The notes under the pieces are model-generated. The model saw nothing but the letters and a program-made list of their open reading frames with translations, did not search any database and was not told the origin of the DNA. Source: Actinomycetes bacterium (GTDB lineage: Bacteria; Actinomycetota; Acidimicrobiia; Acidimicrobiales; Palsa-688). From it: 48,304 nt of DNA. The stretch lies in contig JAJZNG010000118.1 in the NCBI GenBank assembly GCA_021847945.1, forward strand, positions 1 to 48,304, given 5' to 3'. This document shows, one piece after another, positions 31,835-38,725 of the stretch (position 1 is the stretch's first letter; every line of letters starts with the position of its first letter). The position numbers were made by a program, and so were the translations under genes.

Positions 31835-32257
31835 GTGACGGAGATCCTCGTAGCAGCCGACGACCCAAGCGTGTTCGACGAGGTGCGGTCTGTCCTCGCG
31901 GATGACTCCACGGCGCTTCGCTGGGTACGACGAGGGGAGGCAGTGCGCGAGGCGATCAACTACGGGCCAGCTGACCTGGTGATCGCCGACATGCAGATTG
32001 GGACCATGGGTGGTATCGCTGTCGCTTTGGACCTCGCCCTCGAAGCCGATGCCGGAAGGCTGGAGCCGCAGCCGATACTGCTTCTCCTCGATCGCAGGGC
32101 CGACGTGTTCATGGCCCGCCGAAGCGGGGTCCGCGGCTGGCTGGTAAGACCCTTCGACCCGATCCGCCTGCGGCGGGCGACCGCAGCACTCTTGGAAGGG
32201 GGCACCTGGCACGACGACAGCTACCTTCCTACACCCGTGGCTGTTGCGGTCCACTAA
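31835..32257 (+). CDS. Stand-alone response-regulator receiver domain protein
   Basis: 140 aa from GTG 31835 (VTEILVAADDPSVFDEVRSVL). The track start at 31688 runs antisense through the STAS gene and is rejected. The receiver fold is clear: the acidic pair is in AADDPS and the phospho-acceptor Asp in DLVIADMQIGTMGG near residue 53. The conserved Lys before Pro-Phe is Arg (GWLVRPFDPIRL), which would weaken phosphorylation-dependent switching. There is no output domain, so it may act by protein-protein contact, possibly in the stress or sigma network with the divergent STAS gene. It ends 13 nt before tRNA-Pro. Confidence 0.82.
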   Translation: MTEILVAADDPSVFDEVRSVLADDSTALRWVRRGEAVREAINYGPADLVIADMQIGTMGGIAVALDLALEADAGRLEPQPILLLLDRRADVFMARRSGVRGWLVRPFDPIRLRRATAALLEGGTWHDDSYLPTPVAVAVH

Positions 32258-32269
32258 GCTCGTAGACAA

Positions 32270-32347
32270 CGGGAAGTAGCGCAGCTTGGTTAGCGCGCAG
32301 CGTTCGGGACGCTGAGGCCGCGGGTTCGAATCCCGCCTTCCCGACCA
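32270..32347 (+). tRNA. tRNA-Pro (anticodon CGG)
   Basis: A full cloverleaf can be drawn. The acceptor stem is CGGGAAG/CTTCCCG, the D arm GCGC/GCGC, the anticodon stem CAGCG/CGCTG with loop TTCGGGA, and the T arm GCGGG-TTCGAAT-CCCGC. Discriminator A and an encoded CCA follow. The anticodon CGG reads proline codon CCG. No second copy of its 3' end was seen in the window, so there is no sign of an integrated element using it as an attachment site. Confidence 0.95.
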
Positions 32348-32424
32348 CGACAAGACCGGTCCGCCGCCCGAAGGCGAGATGGGCTTATCGTAAAGTTGCG
32401 CGTGCCGGTACCTTGATCGTTGCG

Positions 32425-33915
32425 ATGTCAGGTGTGACTGTTTCTGCTCCTACGAATATCCGCTCTCCCCGCATGGACCAACGCTTCGCAGTTAGCGCGG
32501 TTTACGTGGCGGCCCTGTTCCTGAGCATCCTCGACGTGACGATCGTCAACGTGGCAATCCCCACTATAGGGCGTGACTTCCACACCTCTGCAGCTTCAGT
32601 AGATGTAGTGGTTATCGGTTTCCTGGTTAGCTTGGCGGTGTTCATCCCGGCTTCGGGATGGATCGGTGACCGCTTCGGCGGCAAACGAACTCTCCTCGTG
32701 GCTGTAGCGGTGTTCACTGTAGCTTCTGCAATGTGCGGCCTCGCCACCAGCCTCGGCGAACTGGTCGTGTTCCGGGTGATCCAAGGGGTTGGAGGGGGCA
32801 TGCTAACACCGGTAGGAATGGCGATGCTTTACCGAACATTCCCTCCCTCCGAACGCGTCCGGTTGGCTGGCATCCTGATGGTCCCCACCGCCCTTGCCCC
32901 CGCTCTAGGGCCCGTCATCGGAGGCCTGTTAGTCACTGACCTGACTTGGCGCTGGGTCTTCTTCGTGAACTTGCCCATCGGGTTGGCTGCGCTGATCTTC
33001 GGCGCTCTATTCGTTTCGGAGCAGCGCGAGTCGAGACCGGGCAATTTCGACCTGTCAGGCTTCGCTCTCGCCGGGGCCGGGCTCGGAGCCGTGATGTACG
33101 GTGTCTCGGAGGGTCCCGCCCAGGGTTGGGGTTCGACCACGGTGATCGCCATGATGGTGGTCGGAGTAGCGCTCCTGGCTGCGATGGTTCGTGTAGAACT
33201 ATCGGTGGACCAGCCGATGATCAACCTTCGACTGTTCAGCGACCGCCTGTTCCGAGCGACCAACGTTTTGGTGGTCATAACCATGACCGGGTTCTTCGGG
33301 GTGCTTTATCTGGTCCCCCTCTATTACCAAGATGCCAGAGGGCTAACAGCCCTTGACTCCGGGCTGAGCACCTTCCCCGAAGCTATCGGCGTTCTGATCG
33401 CCGCTCAGGTCGTCAGCCGGTACCTGTATCCGCGTATCGGGCCAAGACGTCTGATGGCGGCCGGCTTGGCCGGGATAGCAGCGGTTACTGTGTCGATGGC
33501 GGCCGCGACCGGGCCCTCCACCAGCCTCTGGTACATGCGGGTGCTGATGTTCTCCCTAGGCTTCTGCATTCCCTTCGTGATGATGAGTATGCAGGCCGCT
33601 GCTTTTGCGACGATCTCCCCTGCGTCGACCGGACGGGCTTCTACACTCTTCAACGCCAACCGTCAGCTCGGCGGCGCCGTCGGAGTTGCGTTGCTGAGTA
33701 CGGTCCTTGCGGCAATCGGGCCAACCCGCCAGATCGGAGTTCAGACCGTCGCCCATGTGGCCGCCTACCAAGGAGCCTTCCTAGCCGCGGCAGCCGCCGC
33801 CGTGGCTGGATCGGTGACGGCGCTGCTCACGGTGCGCGACGCCGAAGCAGCTTCGACCATGGTAAGGCGCGTCCAGCCGGCAAAATCAGCTCATATCGTG
33901 GAAGCTACCGCCTGA
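32425..33915 (+). CDS. MFS drug exporter, DHA2 (EmrB/QacA) family
   Basis: About 496 aa with 14 membrane segments. The DHA2 signature LDVTIVNVAIPTIGRDF is in the first helix, motif A is GDRFGGKRTLL, motif B is VFRVIQGVGGGMLTPVG, and motif C is ALGPVIGGLLVTDLTWRWVFFVNLPIG, marking a proton-driven antiporter that exports drugs or metabolites. The track start is TTG 32413. I take ATG 32425, although neither has a strong ribosome site. It has no adjacent regulator. Substrate is unknown. The protein tail is short and basic. Confidence 0.93.
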   Translation: MSGVTVSAPTNIRSPRMDQRFAVSAVYVAALFLSILDVTIVNVAIPTIGRDFHTSAASVDVVVIGFLVSLAVFIPASGWIGDRFGGKRTLLVAVAVFTVASAMCGLATSLGELVVFRVIQGVGGGMLTPVGMAMLYRTFPPSERVRLAGILMVPTALAPALGPVIGGLLVTDLTWRWVFFVNLPIGLAALIFGALFVSEQRESRPGNFDLSGFALAGAGLGAVMYGVSEGPAQGWGSTTVIAMMVVGVALLAAMVRVELSVDQPMINLRLFSDRLFRATNVLVVITMTGFFGVLYLVPLYYQDARGLTALDSGLSTFPEAIGVLIAAQVVSRYLYPRIGPRRLMAAGLAGIAAVTVSMAAATGPSTSLWYMRVLMFSLGFCIPFVMMSMQAAAFATISPASTGRASTLFNANRQLGGAVGVALLSTVLAAIGPTRQIGVQTVAHVAAYQGAFLAAAAAAVAGSVTALLTVRDAEAASTMVRRVQPAKSAHIVEATA

Positions 33916-33956
33916 GAGCGGTCGCATTACTATTGGCCTACTTGCAGCGCAGGTCC

Positions 33957-34769
33957 TCACGGTCTGCGCGGACGACGAGGAAAGAAACCGCTCGTGCTTT
34001 GCACGTAGCGGGCGTAGCCTTCGCCCTTGGCGGCGAGCAGGTTCTTTTCGAGAAGCGACTTACCTGTTTTCGCAACGATCATGAAGGTCATAACAATAGG
34101 GGAGAAAACGGAAGCGACGCCGATCCACGTTGCGCCCGCAAGCCCCCACACCCCCCACCAAAGGCAGGTGTCGCCGAAGTAGTTGGGGTGTCGACTCCAA
34201 GCCCACAGTCCCTCGCTCAGGACCTGACCGGCGTTGGCCGGGTCGGACCGGAAGGCCTGGAGCTGAGCGTCCGCAACCGCTTCGAGGAGTAACCCGGCGA
34301 CGGCAACACCCGTTGAAACCCATCCCAGTATTCCGAGAGTCGATGGCTCATACATGCAAACCTGAATTGGCATCGAGACCAGCCACATCATCAGCCCTTG
34401 GGGAAGGTATATATGCGTCAGAGCGAAGATCGTCTTGCTTCGTTCTGCTCTACTGAGCAGAGTCACGTACCTCTGGTCCTCTCCCCTGTCTTTCGCTCGC
34501 CAGTACAAGTGAGTTGCCAGGCGCAGTCCCCAGACTGCGACAACGGTGAGCACGACGGCCTTGCGCTCTAGGTTGCCTTGTCCCACCGACAGGGCTGCGC
34601 TCACAATAGCTACCAGAACGAACCCGACCCCCCAAGCGACGTCAACGATCGAGTGCCGTGATTTACGAAACGCTAATGCGCTCGTGGCCGTCATCAAGAC
34701 CGCTATCACCCCAGCGCTCAGGGCAAGGTTCTTAAGCAAGGACACCCCGTCAAGCGAACTCATGTCCAA
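33957..34769 (-). CDS. DUF1295 membrane protein (steroid 5-alpha-reductase-like fold)
   Basis: 270 aa with about seven membrane segments. The DUF1295/ICMT-like core is visible near the C terminus: LWAWSRHPNYFGDTCLWWGVWG, then LLEKNLLAAKGEGYARYVQSTSGFFPRRP. The RHPNYFG and ExRxxxGxxYxxY-like blocks correspond to the NADPH-binding part of the steroid reductase/isoprenylcysteine methyltransferase fold. Substrate is unknown, but a lipid or sterol-like substrate is expected. ATG start at 34769. Convergent with the MFS gene (41-nt gap). Confidence 0.9.
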   Translation of the reverse strand: MDMSSLDGVSLLKNLALSAGVIAVLMTATSALAFRKSRHSIVDVAWGVGFVLVAIVSAALSVGQGNLERKAVVLTVVAVWGLRLATHLYWRAKDRGEDQRYVTLLSRAERSKTIFALTHIYLPQGLMMWLVSMPIQVCMYEPSTLGILGWVSTGVAVAGLLLEAVADAQLQAFRSDPANAGQVLSEGLWAWSRHPNYFGDTCLWWGVWGLAGATWIGVASVFSPIVMTFMIVAKTGKSLLEKNLLAAKGEGYARYVQSTSGFFPRRPRRP

Positions 34770-35199
34770 GTCCCAATGGCCTTAATGTCAGACGTTATCT
34801 GCCCTGTTTCCCTAGAGCCACGGTGTTCGTGCACGCACGCACGCATCCTACCCTTAACAAAACGCTAGAAATTGCCCCCGAAAGCTGTGTCTGTCATCCT
34901 GCCTCCAGTCGATGACAGACACAGCTGACCATGAAAAGGGACCTGTGAATCCGTCCTTTTCAAATCTCCCCCAAATATAGGCCGGCGGCGGCGACCCAAG
35001 AGACTTTTTGGTGCGCGTTCCGGTAGGGCTAATCGCTCGCATGTAAATGATCTCCGCAAGGCGCAGTACCTCGACCATGACGGCTTTGGTGCCCCTACGG
35101 TGAGAGACGCAAAGATGTGACTCGGACAGGCTCATCCCTCACGGTCTAGTCCAGGCAGGATGCCCTATGCTCACGAAGGCGAGCGGTTGTAGCACGAAC
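34770..35199. other. 430-bp spacer with two strong hairpins and no convincing gene
   Basis: Between the DUF1295 gene start and the stop of the response regulator. It holds a (GCAC)n-like run near 34830, a perfect 16-bp inverted repeat (34883-34926) and a second, imperfect hairpin (34933-34961). The one ORF, 34854-35135 minus (93 aa), shows no family resemblance, runs through both hairpins and has a poorly placed ribosome site. I do not call it. The spacer could carry a small RNA, a terminator array or the remnant of a small mobile repeat. Confidence 0.5.
34883..34926. repeat. Perfect 16-bp inverted repeat with 12-nt loop
   Basis: AGCTGTGTCTGTCATC (34883-34898) and GATGACAGACACAGCT (34911-34926) pair without mismatch. 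The loop is CTGCCTCCAGTC. On the minus strand the stem is followed by TTTCGGGGG, a poor T-tract. About seven nt to the right starts a second hairpin with arms GAAAAGGGAC and GTCCTTTTC (34933-34961), with one bulged G. This could be a terminator, a structured RNA or ends of a small element. Confidence 0.85.
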
Positions 35200-35946
35200 T
35201 CATGGCATCCATCGGGAAATCACGGAGTGTCCGGCTGGGTTATTCCTACGCTCCCAGCTCAGGAGGTAGCGGGCGTGCTCGCCGCACCAACGGTACACTG
35301 CAGCCTGCGTGACTGGTTCGCTTGCTGGCGCCTCTTCACGAGCGAGGATGATCGGCGCCAAGTAGCTGACCAACTTGTTCGCAGTGTCGGGAGCTACGCT
35401 GGCGACGCTGGCGAGAGCGTCGTAGTTAGCTGCCCGGCCCGAAGCGACGGCTGCTGCGAGCCTGGACGCCGTCAGACCGCGTCCCTTGCTGAAGTACCTG
35501 TGGAGAGGTGGCTTGGGCTTTAGAGCAGGAGCCGTAGGAGGGGGCCGACCGGTTACGACGGCTTCGACAGCCGTGGTGACCGCTGGAAGCCCCGCAGACT
35601 TGTAGATAGTCGCCTTTACTTCTGGGAAACGCTCGGGATCACTGGACTCACGTAGATGATCCTCCTCAAAACTATGTCCTTGGGCGGCAACTACAACTGT
35701 GGTTACCCGGTCGACCTCTCGGAACCTTTCCAATGCGTCGAGCCCGTCGAAAGACCACTCGTGTACAGGATCGTTCCAGGTGAGGTCTAAAAGAACAGCA
35801 TCGTAGCGCGGCCTGCCGCGGACAGCTAGGTCCAGTTGGTCTGGAGCCGTCACAAGATTCAGGTAGCAGCCCTCGAACGCGGCTGCGAGGTGCGGTGCGA
35901 GATAGCCGGCTAAGGGTGAAACGATCAGCAACCTGAGATGATCCAT
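35200..35946 (-). CDS. Atypical response regulator with C-terminal HTH-like domain
   Basis: About 248 aa. The N-terminal receiver-like domain (1-125) has the phospho-acceptor position kept (DAVLLDLTWND) and a Lys-Ser-Ala near 115 (IYKSAGLP). The usual N-terminal acidic pair is missing (RLLIVSPLAG). After a Pro-rich linker, the C-terminal part has YDALASVASVAPDTANKLVSYLAPIIL, which reads like a helix-turn-helix of the NarL/GerE type, then a Trp/Arg-rich tail. ATG 35946 has AGGA at 8-nt spacing; ATG 35955 is possible. It is divergent from another atypical receiver gene, with no histidine kinase nearby. Phosphorylation-independent action is inferred. Confidence 0.75.
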   Translation of the reverse strand: MDHLRLLIVSPLAGYLAPHLAAAFEGCYLNLVTAPDQLDLAVRGRPRYDAVLLDLTWNDPVHEWSFDGLDALERFREVDRVTTVVVAAQGHSFEEDHLRESSDPERFPEVKATIYKSAGLPAVTTAVEAVVTGRPPPTAPALKPKPPLHRYFSKGRGLTASRLAAAVASGRAANYDALASVASVAPDTANKLVSYLAPIILAREEAPASEPVTQAAVYRWCGEHARYLLSWERRNNPAGHSVISRWMP

Positions 35947-36208
35947 AAGCAACATCCTGCTTTAAAAGCATACACTCGTAGAGCTTTTTGCACTAACGAG
36001 CCCTCATCATGCGAGATCAGCCTACGCGTTTTAGTAAAAAGACGCTACCTTGCAGATACCCATCTGTCAGCACTTCTCGCAGTAGATGCGTGATACGGTG
36101 GCCCGCTTGTCAAATCCGAAGATGAATGGTCGCAACAGAGCCCAGCAGGCGTCGCTAGTCGACCGCCTAGCATATTGAGATAGTTCAACATCATTGGGAC
36201 TGTCATAA

Positions 36209-36925
36209 ATGTTCGACTCAGTCAGCGAGCTAAAGAGGCTCAGGGTTGTGATCGTCGACAACGAGGCCATCGGGCGCTTGGGCATGACCGCCGTTTTGTC
36301 GTCCGATCCGAGACTGGAAGTCGTGGGCGTGTACGACCACGACGAGAGCCTGCGACCGGAGCGTTCCTGGACAGGTGTGGACGTCGCTGTGGTCGATGCC
36401 GCCGATGACCAGCTACCGGGGGACCAGTTCCCCGGTGTCGCTGTGGTTCTAGCGATACGCGAACAAAGCCCGCCGGGAAGCGTCTCGATTGTCGTTATCA
36501 CCGGCCACTTCTTCGACGACGCTCTGCGCCGCAGGATGCGCGAAGCGAAAGCCGACTACTTCTACCACAGAAGCGCACTTGCAGAGCCCGAGCGGCTTAT
36601 CGCTGCGGTGCTATCACCACCGGTGGCCCAGAACCTGGTACCGCCAGAAGCAGGTATCGACGAACTGGACCGTCTGGGCATCAAGCCAGCTACAGCCGTT
36701 AACGCCGCTGTAGCATGGGCGCGTCGCCACAGCCAGCACGGGGGCATCGTCCCCCCGGGGTCAGGCAGACGTAAGGCTGACGGCGTGCGCCGCGACTTCA
36801 ATCGTGTCGCTCAACTAGAGCCACGTAACCACGATGGAACTCCTCCGAACCGGCACCAGGAGATACCGTCCCATCCGCAGATACAGCGCTTCTTGGAATG
36901 GGCGACCAAGGTCAAGCATCACTGA
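36209..36925 (+). CDS. Atypical response regulator, no recognised output domain
   Basis: 238 aa. The receiver-like domain (about 10-130) includes RVVIVDNEAIGRLGMTAVL, the phospho-acceptor position in DVAVVDAADD near 69, VSIVVITGHF near 97 and FYHRSALAEPERL, where the usual Lys is Arg. The C-terminal part holds GIDELDRLGIKPATAVNAAVAWARRH, a helical block that may bind DNA but is not a clear helix-turn-helix, followed by a polar, proline- and histidine-rich tail. The start is ATG 36209. The 250-bp region to the divergent regulator is AT-richer than its surroundings and should hold both promoters. Function unknown. Confidence 0.75.
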   Translation: MFDSVSELKRLRVVIVDNEAIGRLGMTAVLSSDPRLEVVGVYDHDESLRPERSWTGVDVAVVDAADDQLPGDQFPGVAVVLAIREQSPPGSVSIVVITGHFFDDALRRRMREAKADYFYHRSALAEPERLIAAVLSPPVAQNLVPPEAGIDELDRLGIKPATAVNAAVAWARRHSQHGGIVPPGSGRRKADGVRRDFNRVAQLEPRNHDGTPPNRHQEIPSHPQIQRFLEWATKVKHH

Positions 36926-36938
36926 GCCCAATCGCAGG

Positions 36939-37871
36939 TCAAGCCATCTCTCCTAGCACTGCGTCGGCGACCAGCGACAGGTGATCCAGGTCTGAGATGT
37001 CAAGCATCTGCAGGTAAGCCACCTGGGCTCCAGCGTCCCGGTAGGCAGACAGCTTGGAGATCACCTGCTCCGGGTCGCCCGCCGCGCCGCTGCTCATCAA
37101 CTCGCTCGGTTCTCGTCCGATCGCAGCAGCGCGACGCTCAAACCCGGCCCGGTCTTTCGCACAGCACACCACCAAAGCGACCGATCGCCGCAGTGTTCCC
37201 GGGTCCCTTCCCAACGTCACGCAAGCCGCTTCGACGTCGGCCTGTCGCTGGGAGAACACGTCGAGCGGAACAAACGGCAGGTTGTACTCGTCTGCGAATG
37301 TAGCCGCCAGGGCAGGGGTTCTCCTCGGCCCAGCCCCTCCCACGATCAACGGCGGGTGAGGCTCCTGAGTCGGTTTGGGCAGGCCTACGTTGGCGGTCAC
37401 CTCGTAGAAACGCCCTTCGAAATCGAAGGGGCGTTCGGCAGTTGCGGACCAGATTCCTCTGAGGATCTCCAGCTGCTCGGCCAACCGGTCGAACCGCTCG
37501 GCTAGAGGCGGGAACGGGATGGAAAAGGCCTTGTGCTCCGCCTCGAACCAGCCAGCGCCGAGACCGAGTTCGACCCGACCGCCGCTCATTGCATCGACCT
37601 GGGCGACAGTGACGGCCAAGGGGCCGGGCAGCCGGAAGGTGGCGCTCGACAACAGCGTTCCGAGGCGGATTGACCTGGTGTCGCGAGCGAGGCCCGCCAG
37701 GGTCGTCCACGCATCGGTTGGGCCCGGCCCAGGGTCGCCACCTCCCATGCGAAGATAATGGTCGGACCGAAAGAAGGCGTCGAAGCCGGCGTCCTCCGAT
37801 GCGAGCGCGAAACGCAGGAGCTGCTCGTAGGTCGCTCCCTGCTGGGGTTCGGTGAAGATACGCAAAAGCAC
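36939..37871 (-). CDS. LLM-class (luciferase-like) F420-dependent oxidoreductase
   Basis: 310-aa TIM-barrel flavin-type oxidoreductase. LLRIFTEPQQG opens the first strand, then DAFFRSDHYLRMGGGDPGP, RLGTLLSSATFRLPGPLAVTVAQVDAMSGGRVELGLGAGW near residues 75-115, and LIVGGAGPRRTPALAATFADEYN near 180. The GLGAGW and VDAMSGGR blocks are characteristic of actinobacterial F420-type LLM enzymes, though FMN use cannot be excluded. Start GTG 37871 has AGGAAG 7 nt upstream. It is divergent from an SDR-CaiB gene pair, and a shared role in breaking down some organic acid or xenobiotic is plausible. Confidence 0.92.
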   Translation of the reverse strand: MLLRIFTEPQQGATYEQLLRFALASEDAGFDAFFRSDHYLRMGGGDPGPGPTDAWTTLAGLARDTRSIRLGTLLSSATFRLPGPLAVTVAQVDAMSGGRVELGLGAGWFEAEHKAFSIPFPPLAERFDRLAEQLEILRGIWSATAERPFDFEGRFYEVTANVGLPKPTQEPHPPLIVGGAGPRRTPALAATFADEYNLPFVPLDVFSQRQADVEAACVTLGRDPGTLRRSVALVVCCAKDRAGFERRAAAIGREPSELMSSGAAGDPEQVISKLSAYRDAGAQVAYLQMLDISDLDHLSLVADAVLGEMA

Positions 37872-37993
37872 GTCAACTTCCTAGCACGCCGAAGTCCCAG
37901 GCGCCGATGGTCGTACGGCACGAAGGTGCTCTCAAGCTGCGCCCGTCGCACATATGCGCCTAGCATTGCCTGCGCCGACAGGAGATGATGACG

Positions 37994-38725
37994 ATGGACC
38001 TTGAAGGAAAAGTTGCGATAGTGACCGGGGCGTCCAGCGGGATAGGAGAGGCCGTCGCTCGGACATTCGCTCAAGCGGGAGCGGCGGTGGCGGTCAACTC
38101 GTCGTCTTCGGTTGAGGCCGGCCGGGCGGTAGCTGACTCCCTACCGGAGGGACTCTACGTGCAGGCAGACGTAGCCGACGACGAAGAGTGCCGCGCCGTC
38201 GTCGATGAGGTCCTGAAGCGCTTCGGGCGGATTGACATTCTCGTGAACAACGCTGGAACCACAAAGGTGATCCCCCACGGCAACCTAGACGCAGCGACTG
38301 ACCTGATATGGAGAAGGATCTTCGACGTCAACGTACTCGGAGCGTGGCACATGACCCGAGCGTCCCTGCCAGCCCTGCGTGCCAGCGGAGCGGGCGTAGT
38401 CGTCAACGTCAGCTCGATCGCCGGGGTCCGCCCGGTCGGCAGTTCGATCCCTTACGCTGCGTCTAAAGCTGCTCTCAACCATATGACGATCCTCCTTGCG
38501 AATGCGCTCGGCCCTGAAGTAAGAGTCAACGCAGTCGCTCCTGGCCTGGTGGACACGCCCTGGACCGCGGACTGGGACGCCGTGCGAGCGGCCGTACGCG
38601 AACAGGCCCCTCTCAAGCGCTCGGCGACACCGCACGAGGTTGCCGAAGCGGTAGCTGCGTTGGTCACCTCCACCTTCGTGACGGGACAGGTTCTCTGCGT
38701 CGACGGTGGAATGTCTCTCCGCTAG
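37994..38725 (+). CDS. Short-chain dehydrogenase/reductase (FabG-like)
   Basis: 243-aa classical SDR. The nucleotide motif VTGASSGIGEAVAR is near the N terminus, then LVNNAGTT, and the catalytic Ser in VVVNVSSIAGVRP with Tyr/Lys in YAASKAAL. VNAVAPGLVDTPW and a final GQVLCVDGGMSLR complete the fold. NAD(P)-dependent oxidation or reduction of a hydroxyl/keto group is expected; substrate unknown. Three ATGs lie close together. The third (37994) has AGGAG at 9-nt spacing, so I use it over 37985. Its stop overlaps the start of the CaiB gene, suggesting coupling. Confidence 0.93.
   Translation: MDLEGKVAIVTGASSGIGEAVARTFAQAGAAVAVNSSSSVEAGRAVADSLPEGLYVQADVADDEECRAVVDEVLKRFGRIDILVNNAGTTKVIPHGNLDAATDLIWRRIFDVNVLGAWHMTRASLPALRASGAGVVVNVSSIAGVRPVGSSIPYAASKAALNHMTILLANALGPEVRVNAVAPGLVDTPWTADWDAVRAAVREQAPLKRSATPHEVAEAVAALVTSTFVTGQVLCVDGGMSLR

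Noticed and set aside
32270-32347. tRNA-Pro as an integration site of a genomic island
   Set aside because: No integrase, no phage or conjugation gene and no duplicated tRNA 3' end were seen in the window.
34854-35135. 93-aa minus-strand ORF as a gene
   Set aside because: It reads through two strong hairpins, has no recognisable motif and a ribosome site abutting the ATG; treated as spacer.
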